A stretch of 64,000 nt of DNA. It comes from Xanthobacter autotrophicus (GTDB taxonomy: Bacteria; Pseudomonadota; Alphaproteobacteria; Rhizobiales; Xanthobacteraceae). Positions 56,643 through 64,000 of the stretch are shown piece by piece. A program made the translations under genes and the position numbers. The notes under the pieces are model-generated. The model was not told the DNA's origin. It worked only from the letters and a program-made list of their open reading frames with translations, and did no database searches. Position 1 is the stretch's first letter. Every line of letters starts with the position of its first letter. The stretch is taken from contig NZ_VAUP01000015.1 in assembly GCF_005871085.1 (NCBI RefSeq), forward strand, positions 558,001 to 622,000, given 5' to 3'.

Positions 56643-57395
56643 ATGACCGACATGGCCGAACTGCAAAAGCGGAAGATGCCGCTCAACCTCGCCATCGTGC
56701 ACGTGGACCCCGACGCCTTCATCGCCAACTACATGGGCTGGCTCGAAATCACCAAGTTCATCACCGACCTGCGCGCGGGCGAGACCACTGTTCCGGCCGA
56801 CGGCAAAACGCCAGCGTTGACCCCCGCCCAGCTCGCCAATGGCGGCGTGCACAATGTGGCCAATGACGCGGTCTTCGCCTTCTGCATGACCGCAGCGCTG
56901 AAAGGCGACAAAGCCGCGGTGGACAAGGTGGAAGCCGCCCTCATCGACATGATGGGCAAGGAATATCCCGGCAATTTCGCGCTCTGGCACTTCCGCACCC
57001 AGATCGACACGCCGATCACGCTGGAGGACTTCGTCGGTCAGGCCGGCAAGAAGATGCTGCTTGGCGACATCCCGCCGCCGCCGCTGCGTGCCAAGGAGAA
57101 CTGGAGCGCTGGCTTGCGGTTTTTCGAGAAGGCGCGCAAGTCCAACTTCGTGCACGAGATCATGTATCCGCTGGCGCTCTGGCATCGCGCCAAGTGGAAC
57201 GAGACGCTGGAGAAGGGCATCGCCTTCCTCAAGCACATCGAGGACACGGTGCCGGTGCTGCGCGAAACCCTTGAGGAGAAGCGCAACGACCAGCCCTTCA
57301 TCGCCAACATCCTGCTGAAGAATGCCTTCGGCGTGGATATGGAGCTGACCGAGGAATACGAGGGTTTCCTGCGCTCCCTCGCCCGACGCGACTGA
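56643..57395 (+). CDS. conserved hypothetical cytoplasmic protein
   Basis: 250-aa soluble protein without signal peptide or membrane segment. It is rich in aromatic and charged helical segments (FIANYMGWLEITKFITDLRAG, FALWHFRTQIDTPITLEDFV, NFVHEIMYPLALWHRAKWNETLEKG). No catalytic motif recognised and no known domain assigned. Alone between the phosphatase and the convergent CorC/HlyC-type gene. Start ATG 56643 is the first in frame; a second in-frame ATG lies at 56652. Confidence 0.7.
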   Translation: MTDMAELQKRKMPLNLAIVHVDPDAFIANYMGWLEITKFITDLRAGETTVPADGKTPALTPAQLANGGVHNVANDAVFAFCMTAALKGDKAAVDKVEAALIDMMGKEYPGNFALWHFRTQIDTPITLEDFVGQAGKKMLLGDIPPPPLRAKENWSAGLRFFEKARKSNFVHEIMYPLALWHRAKWNETLEKGIAFLKHIEDTVPVLRETLEEKRNDQPFIANILLKNAFGVDMELTEEYEGFLRSLARRD

Positions 57396-57451
57396 GGCCG
57401 CCTTGCCCTGCCCTCGCCCCAAGCGGGCGGGGGTGGTCTGGGAGAAGATCG

Positions 57452-58768
57452 TCAGGCCTCCCCGGCGACCTTCTGCCGGTGGAGGATGTGGGGACGGGAC
57501 ACGATCAGCTTGTCGATGCGACGGCCGTCCATGTCCACGATCTCGAAACGCCACCCCAGCGCGGTGAAGACCGCGCCTTCCTGCGGCAGCTCCTTGATGT
57601 GCGACAGAGCGAAGCCCGCCACCGTGTGGTAGCCCTCATCCACCGGGAAGCCCACGTCGAGCAGGTCCCTGAGTTCGTCGATGGGCGTTTCGCCAGCCAC
57701 CAGATAGCTGCCGTCCTGCCGCTCCACCACGTTGCGGGCCTCGTTATATTCGGGCGCGTCCACCGAACCGGTGATGGCGAGGAGCAGGTCGTAGCCGGTG
57801 ACGACGCCGGCCATGTCGCCATACTCGTCCACCACGATGCCCATGGGCACCTCGGCCCCGCGCAGGATGCGCATGGCTTCCAGCGCCCCCACGTTCTCCA
57901 CGATAAACGGCACCTGCTGCACGAACTGGCGCGGATCCGGCCGCTCACCCTTCAGGTAGGCGTCGAGCACCCGCTTGGCCTGGATGACGCCAATGGTCTC
58001 CTCCGGCGAGCCTTCGCACGCGGGCAGGCGCGAATGGGGGGTGTGGAGGAGCACCTGGCGCACCTCTTCCGCATCCTTGGAGATGTCCACCCATTCCACG
58101 TCGGGACGCGGCGTCATGATGGCGGTCACCGGCCGGTCGGCAAGGCGCATCACGCCGGCGATCATGCGCCGCTCGGCGGGATCGATGACACCGGCGGTCT
58201 CGGCCTCGGTGATGATGGCGCGGATTTCCTCGTCGGTGACCGCGCTGGAGCTGGCGCCCCGTTCACCCAGCAGCCGCAGCGCCAGCCGCGTCGACTTGTC
58301 GAGCAGCCACACCGCCGGCAGCGACACCTTGGAGAGGGTGATCATCAGCGGCGCGAGGATGCAGGCCAGTGGCTCGGGATTCTGCAGGGCCAGCCGCTTG
58401 GGGATGAGTTCGCCGATCACCAGCGACACATAGGTGATGGCCGCCACCACCACTGTATAGCCGATGGGCTGGGCAAAGCTGTCCGGCATGCCGGAGTCGC
58501 GCAGGAAGCTGCTGAAGGTTTCACCCAGGCTGGCGCCGGAAAAGGCGCCGGCGAGAATGCCGATGAGGGTGATGCCGATCTGGACCGTGGAGAGAAAACG
58601 ACCGGGATCTTCGCCCAGCCTCAGCGCGGCAGTCGCCCCGCGACGGCCCCGATCGGCCATGGTCTTCAGCCGCGCCGGGCGCGACGAGACGATGGACAAT
58701 TCCGCTGCGGCGAGAACGGCATTGAGCAACACCAGGAAAAGGACGATCAGGATTTCGAGCAAAGGCAT
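57452..58768 (-). CDS. CNNM/CorC-HlyC type membrane protein (hemolysin family)
   Basis: 438-aa protein. DUF21/CNNM domain with about four membrane segments (residues 1-~185, LEILIVLFLVLLNAVLAAAELSIVSSRPARL). A CBS pair follows (about 205-330, VTAIMTPRPDVEWVDISKD). A CorC_HlyC domain lies at the end (about 345-430, DGSYLVAGETPIDELRDLLD). The family is linked to Mg2+/Co2+ efflux; the hemolysin name is historical. ATG 58768 (MPLLEIL) is chosen since the first helix starts there. Divergent from aroC across 233 bp. Confidence 0.9.
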   Translation of the reverse strand: MPLLEILIVLFLVLLNAVLAAAELSIVSSRPARLKTMADRGRRGATAALRLGEDPGRFLSTVQIGITLIGILAGAFSGASLGETFSSFLRDSGMPDSFAQPIGYTVVVAAITYVSLVIGELIPKRLALQNPEPLACILAPLMITLSKVSLPAVWLLDKSTRLALRLLGERGASSSAVTDEEIRAIITEAETAGVIDPAERRMIAGVMRLADRPVTAIMTPRPDVEWVDISKDAEEVRQVLLHTPHSRLPACEGSPEETIGVIQAKRVLDAYLKGERPDPRQFVQQVPFIVENVGALEAMRILRGAEVPMGIVVDEYGDMAGVVTGYDLLLAITGSVDAPEYNEARNVVERQDGSYLVAGETPIDELRDLLDVGFPVDEGYHTVAGFALSHIKELPQEGAVFTALGWRFEIVDMDGRRIDKLIVSRPHILHRQKVAGEA

Positions 58769-59001
58769 GGCGGGGTAGAAAATTCTCCGTCGGCGCTCCT
58801 CATAGCACATCTGCGCATGCCTGTGTGACAGGCGGGCCACATTTGACGCCACGATTTCGCAAAACCGATTGTCCCGGCGCCGCAAGGCAGGTTCCGCGCT
58901 GACCTTGGGCCGGACGTTGGACGCCTTGATTCGAGACTTGAGTTTCCTCTCGCGTGATCCTCGTTTATTGAGCCGGGACGAGTGAGGGGTTTTGTCGCGT
59001 C

Positions 59002-60114
59002 ATGTCGTTCAACACGTTCGGGCATCTGTTTCGGGTCACCACCTTCGGCGAGAGCCACGGGGCCGCCATTGGCTGCGTGGTGGATGGCTGCCCGCCGAAC
59101 CTGAGATTCACCCTTGAAGACGTGCAGGCCGCGCTCGATCGACGGCGGCCCGGCCAGTCGCGATTCACCACGCAGCGCCGCGAGCCGGACCAGGTGAAGG
59201 TGCTGTCCGGCACGCTGGAGCATCCCGAAGGCGGCCTCGTCACCACCGGCACGCCCATCGCGCTGCTCATCGAGAACGTGGACCAACGGTCCAAGGATTA
59301 TGCCGACATCGCCGGCGCCTACCGGCCGGGGCATGCGGATTTCACCTACGACATCAAGTACGGCATCCGCGACCATCGCGGCGGCGGGCGGTCCTCGGCG
59401 CGGGAGACCGCGACGCGGGTCGCCGCCGGCGCCATCGCCGCCAAGGTGCTGCCCGGCGTCACCGTGCGCGGGGCCGTGGTGCGCATCGGCGAGATCGAGG
59501 TCGACCGCAGCCGCTGGGATTGGAACGAGGTCCCCAACAACCCCTTCTTCTGCCCTGACCCGAAGACGGTTCCGCTCTGGGAAGAGTATCTGGATGCAGT
59601 GCGCAAGGCCGGCTCCTCCATCGGCGCGGTGGTGGAGCTGGTGGCGGAAGGCGTTCCGGCGGGCCTCGGCGCCCCGCTCTACGGCAAGCTCGACGCGGAC
59701 TTGGCCAGCGCCCTTTTGGGCATCAACGCGGCCAAGGGGGTGGAGATCGGCGAGGGCTTCAACGCCGCCCGCCTCACCGGCGAGGAGAATGCCGACGAGA
59801 TGCGCCTCGGCAACGAGGGCCGGCCGCAGTTCCTCTCCAACCATGCGGGCGGCATCTTGGGCGGCATCGCCACCGGGGCGCCCATCGTGGCCCGGTTCGC
59901 GCTGAAGCCCACCTCCTCCATCCTCACGCCCCGGCAGACCGTGGACCGCGCCGGCCAGGAGACGGAGATCTTCACCAAGGGCCGGCACGACCCCTGCGTC
60001 GGCATCCGCGCGGTGCCGGTGGGCGAAGCCATGATGTGGTGCGTGCTGGCCGATCATTTCCTGCGCCATCGTGGGCAGGTGGGCGAAAACGTCGCCTGGC
60101 CGCTCAAGGGATGA
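59002..60114 (+). CDS. aroC: chorismate synthase AroC
   Basis: 370-aa FMN-dependent enzyme converting EPSP to chorismate, last step of the shikimate pathway. Family signatures: [18 protein letters not shown] near the N terminus, [55 protein letters not shown], and [18 protein letters not shown] at the end. Full length, no defect seen. Transcribed away from the CorC/HlyC-type gene. Confidence 0.97.
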   Translation: MSFNTFGHLFRVTTFGESHGAAIGCVVDGCPPNLRFTLEDVQAALDRRRPGQSRFTTQRREPDQVKVLSGTLEHPEGGLVTTGTPIALLIENVDQRSKDYADIAGAYRPGHADFTYDIKYGIRDHRGGGRSSARETATRVAAGAIAAKVLPGVTVRGAVVRIGEIEVDRSRWDWNEVPNNPFFCPDPKTVPLWEEYLDAVRKAGSSIGAVVELVAEGVPAGLGAPLYGKLDADLASALLGINAAKGVEIGEGFNAARLTGEENADEMRLGNEGRPQFLSNHAGGILGGIATGAPIVARFALKPTSSILTPRQTVDRAGQETEIFTKGRHDPCVGIRAVPVGEAMMWCVLADHFLRHRGQVGENVAWPLKG

Positions 60115-60238
60115 AACTGCGTTTGCGCTGAAGCTCGACTGTATAGCTTGGCTGGAGAACAGTATTTTCAGGTCGCTGGAACGGGGTGGGCGCACCTGCG
60201 TTAGGTAAGCATACGTCTTCTTTTCGGAGGTCACACCT

Positions 60239-60628
60239 ATGCATACCGGCGTGCAGAACCCCAACATCAAGGAAACCCCCAGCCTCGTCGCCAGCGACAT
60301 GGTGGTCGGCACCGCTGTCTACGATCCGCAGGACGAGAAAATTGGTTCGGTCGAGCGCCTGATCCTGGAGAAGACCAGCGGACGGGTGTCCTACGCCGTG
60401 CTGAGCTTCGGCGGCTTCCTCGGCATTGGCGAAGATTACTATCCCGTGCCGTGGCAGATGCTGACCTATGACGAAGCCGTCGGCGGCTTCCGCGTCAACA
60501 TCTCCCGCGACCAGATCGAGAACGCGCCCAAATACAATCCGTCCGACGAATACGACTGGAGTTCGGACAACGGGAAACGGGTGTCGGACTATTATGGCGT
60601 GCCGCCGTTCGGCGCGACCGCCATGTGA
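60239..60628 (+). CDS. PRC-barrel domain protein
   Basis: 129-aa protein. The PRC-barrel core is MVVGTAVYDPQDEKIGSVERLILEKTSGRVSYAVLSFGG, followed by FLGIGEDYYPVPWQML. The tail is acidic with Tyr and Asp (NPSDEYDWSSDNGK). The family has adapter roles, from rRNA processing to photosynthetic reaction-centre assembly; this short form is common in Hyphomicrobiales and unassigned. GGAGG lies 8 bases before ATG 60239. Its stop codon lies inside the first unit of a 15-bp tandem repeat. Confidence 0.85.
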   Translation: MHTGVQNPNIKETPSLVASDMVVGTAVYDPQDEKIGSVERLILEKTSGRVSYAVLSFGGFLGIGEDYYPVPWQMLTYDEAVGGFRVNISRDQIENAPKYNPSDEYDWSSDNGKRVSDYYGVPPFGATAM

Positions 60629-60666
60629 TCTGGGTTCATGTGATCTGGGTTCATGTGATCTGGATC
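60622..60666. repeat. 15-bp tandem repeat over the PRC-barrel stop codon
   Basis: CATGTGATCTGGGTT occurs twice exactly (60622-60636, 60637-60651) and a third time with GGATC at the end. Each unit contains ATGTGA, so every unit carries a stop in the frame of the gene. Its expansion would not change the protein. A hairpin terminator follows at 60681. Confidence 0.9.
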
Positions 60667-60680
60667 CAACCCGCGCAACG

Positions 60681-60707
60681 GAAAGGCTGCCTGCCCGGCA
60701 GCCTTTC
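60681..60707 (+). terminator. hairpin terminator after the PRC-barrel gene
   Basis: GAAAGGCTGCC and GGCAGCCTTTC make an 11-bp perfect stem with a 5-nt TGCCC loop, 52 bases after the stop. The stem ends in TTTC but a longer T-tract is missing. It should separate this gene from the ribB promoter downstream. Confidence 0.75.
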
Positions 60708-60797
60708 TACCGTTCATGCGGCTCCCAGTGGATGCCCAACGGCATGGTGCCTGGACTTCGACAACATTCAGCGCCCGTGAACGATTCAAAATTTTCA

Positions 60798-60825
60798 TTG
60801 TCACTGAATTTTCCCGCGCTATGCT
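60798..60825 (+). promoter_or_regulatory. promoter of ribB, probably giving a leaderless mRNA
   Basis: TTGTCA (60798-60803), a 16-bp spacer and TATGCT (60820-60825). The -10 box is followed by 6 bases and the ATG of ribB, so transcription should begin at or next to the start codon. No ribosome site is present, which fits a leaderless message. Confidence 0.6.
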
Positions 60826-60831
60826 GTCGGC

Positions 60832-62145
60832 ATGAAGCTCGCGGAATGGCTTTCAGCGACCGGAACGAAGCGTAGCGCCTTTGCGAAGCAGGTGGGCATG
60901 TCGCCCGCCAGCGTCACGGCTCTGTGCAACGATGACCGCGCCTGGATATCCCGTGAGACCGCCGAGAAGATCGCGCAGGCTACGGGACACGAGGTCACGC
61001 CCAACGATTTCCTCGGGCTTCCCGCGCCCAGTATCCGAGGTTTACCCGTGACCGATAACACCCAGGCCCGCGTCCAGTCCGCCATCGAAGCGTTCGCGCG
61101 CGGAGAGATCGTGGTCGTCACGGACGACGACGATCGGGAGAACGAAGGCGACCTTATCCTCGCCGCCTCCCTCGCCACGCCGGAGAAGATGGCTTTCGTC
61201 ATCCGCAACACCTCCGGCATCGTCTGCACGCCCCTGCCCCCGTCCGAGGCCAAGCGGCTGCGGCTCGATCCCATGGTGTCGAACAACGATGCCCCCATGG
61301 GCACCGCCTTCACCATCTCCATCGACGTGAAGCACGGCACCACCACCGGCATCTCGGCGGAAGAGCGCACCAACACCGTGCGGGCGCTGGCCAATCCCAA
61401 CATGGGCGCAGCCGACTTCGTGCGGCCCGGCCACGTCTTTCCGCTCATCGCCAAGGAAGGCGGCGTGCTCATGCGCTCTGGCCACACCGAGGCGGCGGTG
61501 GACCTGTGCCGGCTTGCCGGCGTGCCGCCGGTGGGCGTCATCGCCGAGCTGGTGAACGACGACGGCACCGTGCAGCGCGGCCCGCAGGTCACCGCCTTTT
61601 CCGAGAAGCACGGCCTCACCCGCATCTCGGTGGCGGACCTCATCTCCTACCGCCAGGCCCGCGAGAAGCTGGTGACGCGCGCGGCGGAATTCCCCGTGCC
61701 CACCTGCGTCGGCGAGTTGCAGGGCTTTTCCTACGTCACGCCGTTTGATCCCGTGAACCATCTGGCTCTGGTCAAGGGCCGCATCGGCGACGGCGAGAAG
61801 GTGCTGGTGCGCCTGCACCGCGCCGATCCCATCGCCGACGCCTTCGGGGGCGGCAAGACCATCCAGCGCGCGCTGGAGCGCATCGAGGCGGAAGGCCGCG
61901 GCGTGCTGGTCTATCTGCGCGATGGTACCGCCGGCGTGCCGGCCATCGCCATGGGCCATGGCGGGGAAAAGTCCTCCAGCGAGATCGAGCGCGACCGCCA
62001 CTGGCGCGAGGTCGGCCTCGGCGCCCAGATCCTGCGTGACCTCGGCATCGTCTCGATTCGCCTCCTGGCCTCCAAATCCCGCACCTATGTGGGCCTCGCC
62101 GGCTTCGGCATCGAGATCGTGGACACCGAGTCCCTCGACGCCTGA
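60832..62145 (+). CDS. ribB: 3,4-dihydroxy-2-butanone-4-phosphate synthase with N-terminal HTH and degenerate cyclohydrolase II half
   Basis: 437-aa riboflavin-pathway protein that makes the four-carbon precursor from ribulose 5-phosphate. Residues ~14-57 form a helix-turn-helix of Cro/CI style (SAFAKQVGMSPASVTALCNDD). Residues ~75-275 are RibB, with active-site DDDDRENEGDL at 98-108 and RSGHTEAAVDLCRLAG. Residues ~280-435 are homologous to GTP cyclohydrolase II but lack the three zinc Cys (the position reads RLHRADPIADAFGGGKTI), so that half is probably inactive. A GTG at 61048 matches the usual RibB start and could be a second start. Whether the HTH binds DNA or is only a dimerising part is unknown. 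Confidence 0.9.
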   Translation: MKLAEWLSATGTKRSAFAKQVGMSPASVTALCNDDRAWISRETAEKIAQATGHEVTPNDFLGLPAPSIRGLPVTDNTQARVQSAIEAFARGEIVVVTDDDDRENEGDLILAASLATPEKMAFVIRNTSGIVCTPLPPSEAKRLRLDPMVSNNDAPMGTAFTISIDVKHGTTTGISAEERTNTVRALANPNMGAADFVRPGHVFPLIAKEGGVLMRSGHTEAAVDLCRLAGVPPVGVIAELVNDDGTVQRGPQVTAFSEKHGLTRISVADLISYRQAREKLVTRAAEFPVPTCVGELQGFSYVTPFDPVNHLALVKGRIGDGEKVLVRLHRADPIADAFGGGKTIQRALERIEAEGRGVLVYLRDGTAGVPAIAMGHGGEKSSSEIERDRHWREVGLGAQILRDLGIVSIRLLASKSRTYVGLAGFGIEIVDTESLDA

Positions 62146-62369
62146 GGCTGACGCCCCTCGCCCCTGAGCGAATTTTGTGCACCGCAGGGCAGGCTAAGCC
62201 GTTGTGACAGAACGACGACAGACCTGCCCCGCGTGGCGAAGCCAGCGATTGCAACGCTTCGCCGGAAATCGTGAGCTAAAAACAGGCGGCTAAACTCTTT
62301 TCGACCCCGATGGAAGGTGTCAGCATCCGTGTGACGTGATGCCGCGCTTTCCCATCGGGAGAGAAAACC

Positions 62370-63212
62370 ATGTTTTCGCGCCGCTTCTGGTCCCGGTCCC
62401 TGGTTTCACACCGCCTCGTTCTAGGCCTCGCCTTCCTCGTCCTCGCCGGCACGGCACCGGCCCGCGCCGGCAGTAGCGGAATGGACGTGGATCTCGAACT
62501 CGTCCTCGCCGTGGACGTCTCCTATTCCATGGACACAGAAGAGCAGGCCCTCCAGCGCGAGGGCTATGCGTCGGCCGTGGTCTCCCGCGAATTCCTCGAT
62601 GCCCTGCGCCTTGGCCCCTCGGGGCGCATCGCGGTGGAGTATGTGGAATGGGCAGGCGACGGCGAGCAGAAGGTGGTGGTGGACTGGCGCATCATCGACA
62701 GTCCGCAGACCGCCAAGGCTTTCGCCGACGCGGTGATGGGCGCGCCGCTGCGGCGGGTGTACCGCACCTCCATATCGAGCGCCCTGCTGTTCAGCGCCGA
62801 CCAGTTCGACCTCAATGGCTACAAGGGCGTGCGGCGCGTCATCGACGTCTCCGGCGACGGCGTGAACAACCAGGGCCCGCCGGTGGCCCTGGCGCGCGAT
62901 GCCGTGGTGCAGCGGGGAATCACCGTGAACGGCCTGCCTTTGCTGCTGAAGCGCGCTGCCTCCTCCGCCCTCGATGTGCCGGAGCTGGACGCTTATTATG
63001 AGGATTGCGTCATCGGCGGCCCGGGCGCTTTCGTCATTCCAGTGCAGCAGATGGAAGAGTTTGCCCGCGCCATCAAGACCAAGCTGGTGATGGAGGTAGC
63101 GGGCATGGTGCCGCCGCCGGCTCCCGGCCTGATCCAGCGCGCGGCGGCCACCGAGCCGCGCGTCTCCTGCACCATCGGCGAGAAGATCTGGATGGATCAC
63201 TGGGCCAATTGA
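62370..63212 (+). CDS. DUF1194 (vWA-like) exported protein
   Basis: 280-aa protein with a signal peptide (LVLGLAFLVLAGTAPARAG, cleavage near residue 34). A von Willebrand A-type fold follows, with the metal site DVSYSMD (DxSxS, near residue 49) and a VIDVSGDGVNNQG segment near 160. DUF1194 proteins are widespread in alphaproteobacteria, with unknown role, perhaps binding partners in the periplasm. ATG 62370 follows GGGAGAG at a 9-base spacing. It converges with the idi gene, 6 bp away. Confidence 0.88.
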   Translation: MFSRRFWSRSLVSHRLVLGLAFLVLAGTAPARAGSSGMDVDLELVLAVDVSYSMDTEEQALQREGYASAVVSREFLDALRLGPSGRIAVEYVEWAGDGEQKVVVDWRIIDSPQTAKAFADAVMGAPLRRVYRTSISSALLFSADQFDLNGYKGVRRVIDVSGDGVNNQGPPVALARDAVVQRGITVNGLPLLLKRAASSALDVPELDAYYEDCVIGGPGAFVIPVQQMEEFARAIKTKLVMEVAGMVPPPAPGLIQRAAATEPRVSCTIGEKIWMDHWAN

Positions 63213-63218
63213 GGATGT

Positions 63219-64000
63219 TCAATCGCTCGTGACGAGCGGCGCGCGGCGCAGCGCCGCAAGGTCCGCCGCGCCAGTGGCAAAGCAGACGATGCGCAACTGG
63301 TCCGTCATCTGCGAAAAGTGCTCCACCACCGCCTCGGTGGAGGTGACCGCGGCCTTCAGTGTGCCCGCCGCCTGACCCGCGAGATCGGCACCGAGCCGGA
63401 TGGCCTTGGCCGCGTCCACGCCATGTCGCACCCCACCGGAGGCGATGAGCGGAATGTCCGGGCAGGCCGCTCGCGCCTCCACCACCGCCTGGGCGGTGGG
63501 AATGCCCCAGTCGGCGAAGGCGGCGGCCACGGCGCGGCTGCGGCCGGTGCCGCGTTCTCCTTCCACCAGCGCCCAGTTGGTGCCCCCTGCCCCGGCCACG
63601 TCCAGCGCCGCCACCCCGCAGTCGGCCAACCGCCGGGCCACGGCGCCGGACAGGCCGAAGCCCACCTCCTTCACCACCACCGGCACGGACAGGCCGGCGC
63701 AGAGCGAGCCGATGTGGTCAAGCACGCAGCGCCAATCCCGGTCGCCGCCCTGCTGGATGGCTTCCTGCAACGGATTGAGATGGATGACGAGGGCATCCGC
63801 CCCGATCATCTCCACCGCGCGGCGAGCCGCATCCTGCCCGTCCTTTGCCAGTAGTTGAGCCGCACCGAGATTGGCGAGGAGCGCGATATCCGGCGCCCGC
63901 CGCCGCAGGTCGGCGCCGAGGCCGCTGGCCGAACCGTTCTCGATGGCGATGCGCTGGGAGCCGACGCCGAGCGCGATGCCCAGGGCCTGCGCGGCTTCGG
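63219..64000 (-). CDS. fni: type 2 isopentenyl-diphosphate delta-isomerase (FMN-dependent), 5' end outside window
   Basis: About 260 C-terminal residues are visible; the start lies beyond 64000. Diagnostic is [17 protein letters not shown], which binds substrate and Mg2+ in type 2 enzymes. [36 protein letters not shown] and the FMN phosphate loop [25 protein letters not shown] follow. It interconverts IPP and DMAPP for isoprenoid synthesis. Upstream residues [15 protein letters not shown] agree. Stop at 63219-63221; no lesion in the visible part. Confidence 0.93.
   Translation of the reverse strand, partial: EAAQALGIALGVGSQRIAIENGSASGLGADLRRRAPDIALLANLGAAQLLAKDGQDAARRAVEMIGADALVIHLNPLQEAIQQGGDRDWRCVLDHIGSLCAGLSVPVVVKEVGFGLSGAVARRLADCGVAALDVAGAGGTNWALVEGERGTGRSRAVAAAFADWGIPTAQAVVEARAACPDIPLIASGGVRHGVDAAKAIRLGADLAGQAAGTLKAAVTSTEAVVEHFSQMTDQLRIVCFATGAADLAALRRAPLVTSD

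Noticed and set aside
60708..60831. FMN riboswitch before ribB
   Set aside because: The conserved RFN core was not found and the gap holds a promoter too close to the ATG for a leader.

Overview
The window is high-GC DNA from an alphaproteobacterium. It most resembles Hyphomicrobiales of the Xanthobacter/Azorhizobium/Ancylobacter kind. That placement is an inference from gene content: a urt-ure urea operon behind a sigma-54 promoter, a DUF1194 protein, a NodT/MdtABC pump, a Nif11-like small protein and a RibB with a degenerate cyclohydrolase half. No rRNA is present to confirm it.

Positions 1-20,090 look like accessory DNA. The end of an IS3-family transposase is followed by a tightly coupled type I restriction-modification operon (hsdM-hsdS-hsdR) with an attached YgjP-type metallopeptidase. 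A perfect 17-bp hairpin then separates this from a CHAT-domain (caspase-like) protease gene. A gene-poor stretch follows, carrying what looks like the 3' end of a tRNA-Ser. Next comes a minus-strand cluster (MscS channel, metallo-beta-lactamase-fold hydrolase, NDH-2-like flavoprotein, Tat-exported alpha/beta hydrolase, AraC regulator) with a divergent winged-helix/TPR regulator. A 22-bp imperfect direct repeat lies at 11,265 and again at 18,999. The second copy abuts a decapitated HPr-Enzyme I gene, which itself runs into an inverted fragment of a parvulin-type isomerase. This is the clearest sign of insertion and rearrangement in the window.

Positions 20,100-35,700 hold a SulP transporter, a translationally coupled mdtA-mdtB-mdtC-nodT efflux operon, a queuosine-precursor transporter, two RNA methyltransferases and two tandem diverged secreted proteins of unknown function.

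Positions 35,726-47,871 form one minus-strand block read as urtABCDE-ureD-ureAB-ureC-dps-ureE-ureF-ureG. It imports urea, hydrolyses it with a nickel urease and supplies the nickel chaperones. A consensus sigma-54 promoter sits just upstream of urtA, implying nitrogen control. UreE has a very long His-rich tail, the gamma and beta urease subunits are fused, and a dps gene sits inside the block.

Positions 48,000-64,000 are ordinary chromosomal DNA: carbonic anhydrase, MgtE, a Nif11-like protein, an HdeD-like membrane domain fused to a papain-like domain, an MFS carrier, tRNA-Pro(CGG), fabI, a histidine phosphatase, a CorC/HlyC-type protein, aroC, a PRC-barrel protein, an HTH-RibB fusion with signs of leaderless transcription, a DUF1194 protein and the 3' part of a type 2 isopentenyl-diphosphate isomerase.
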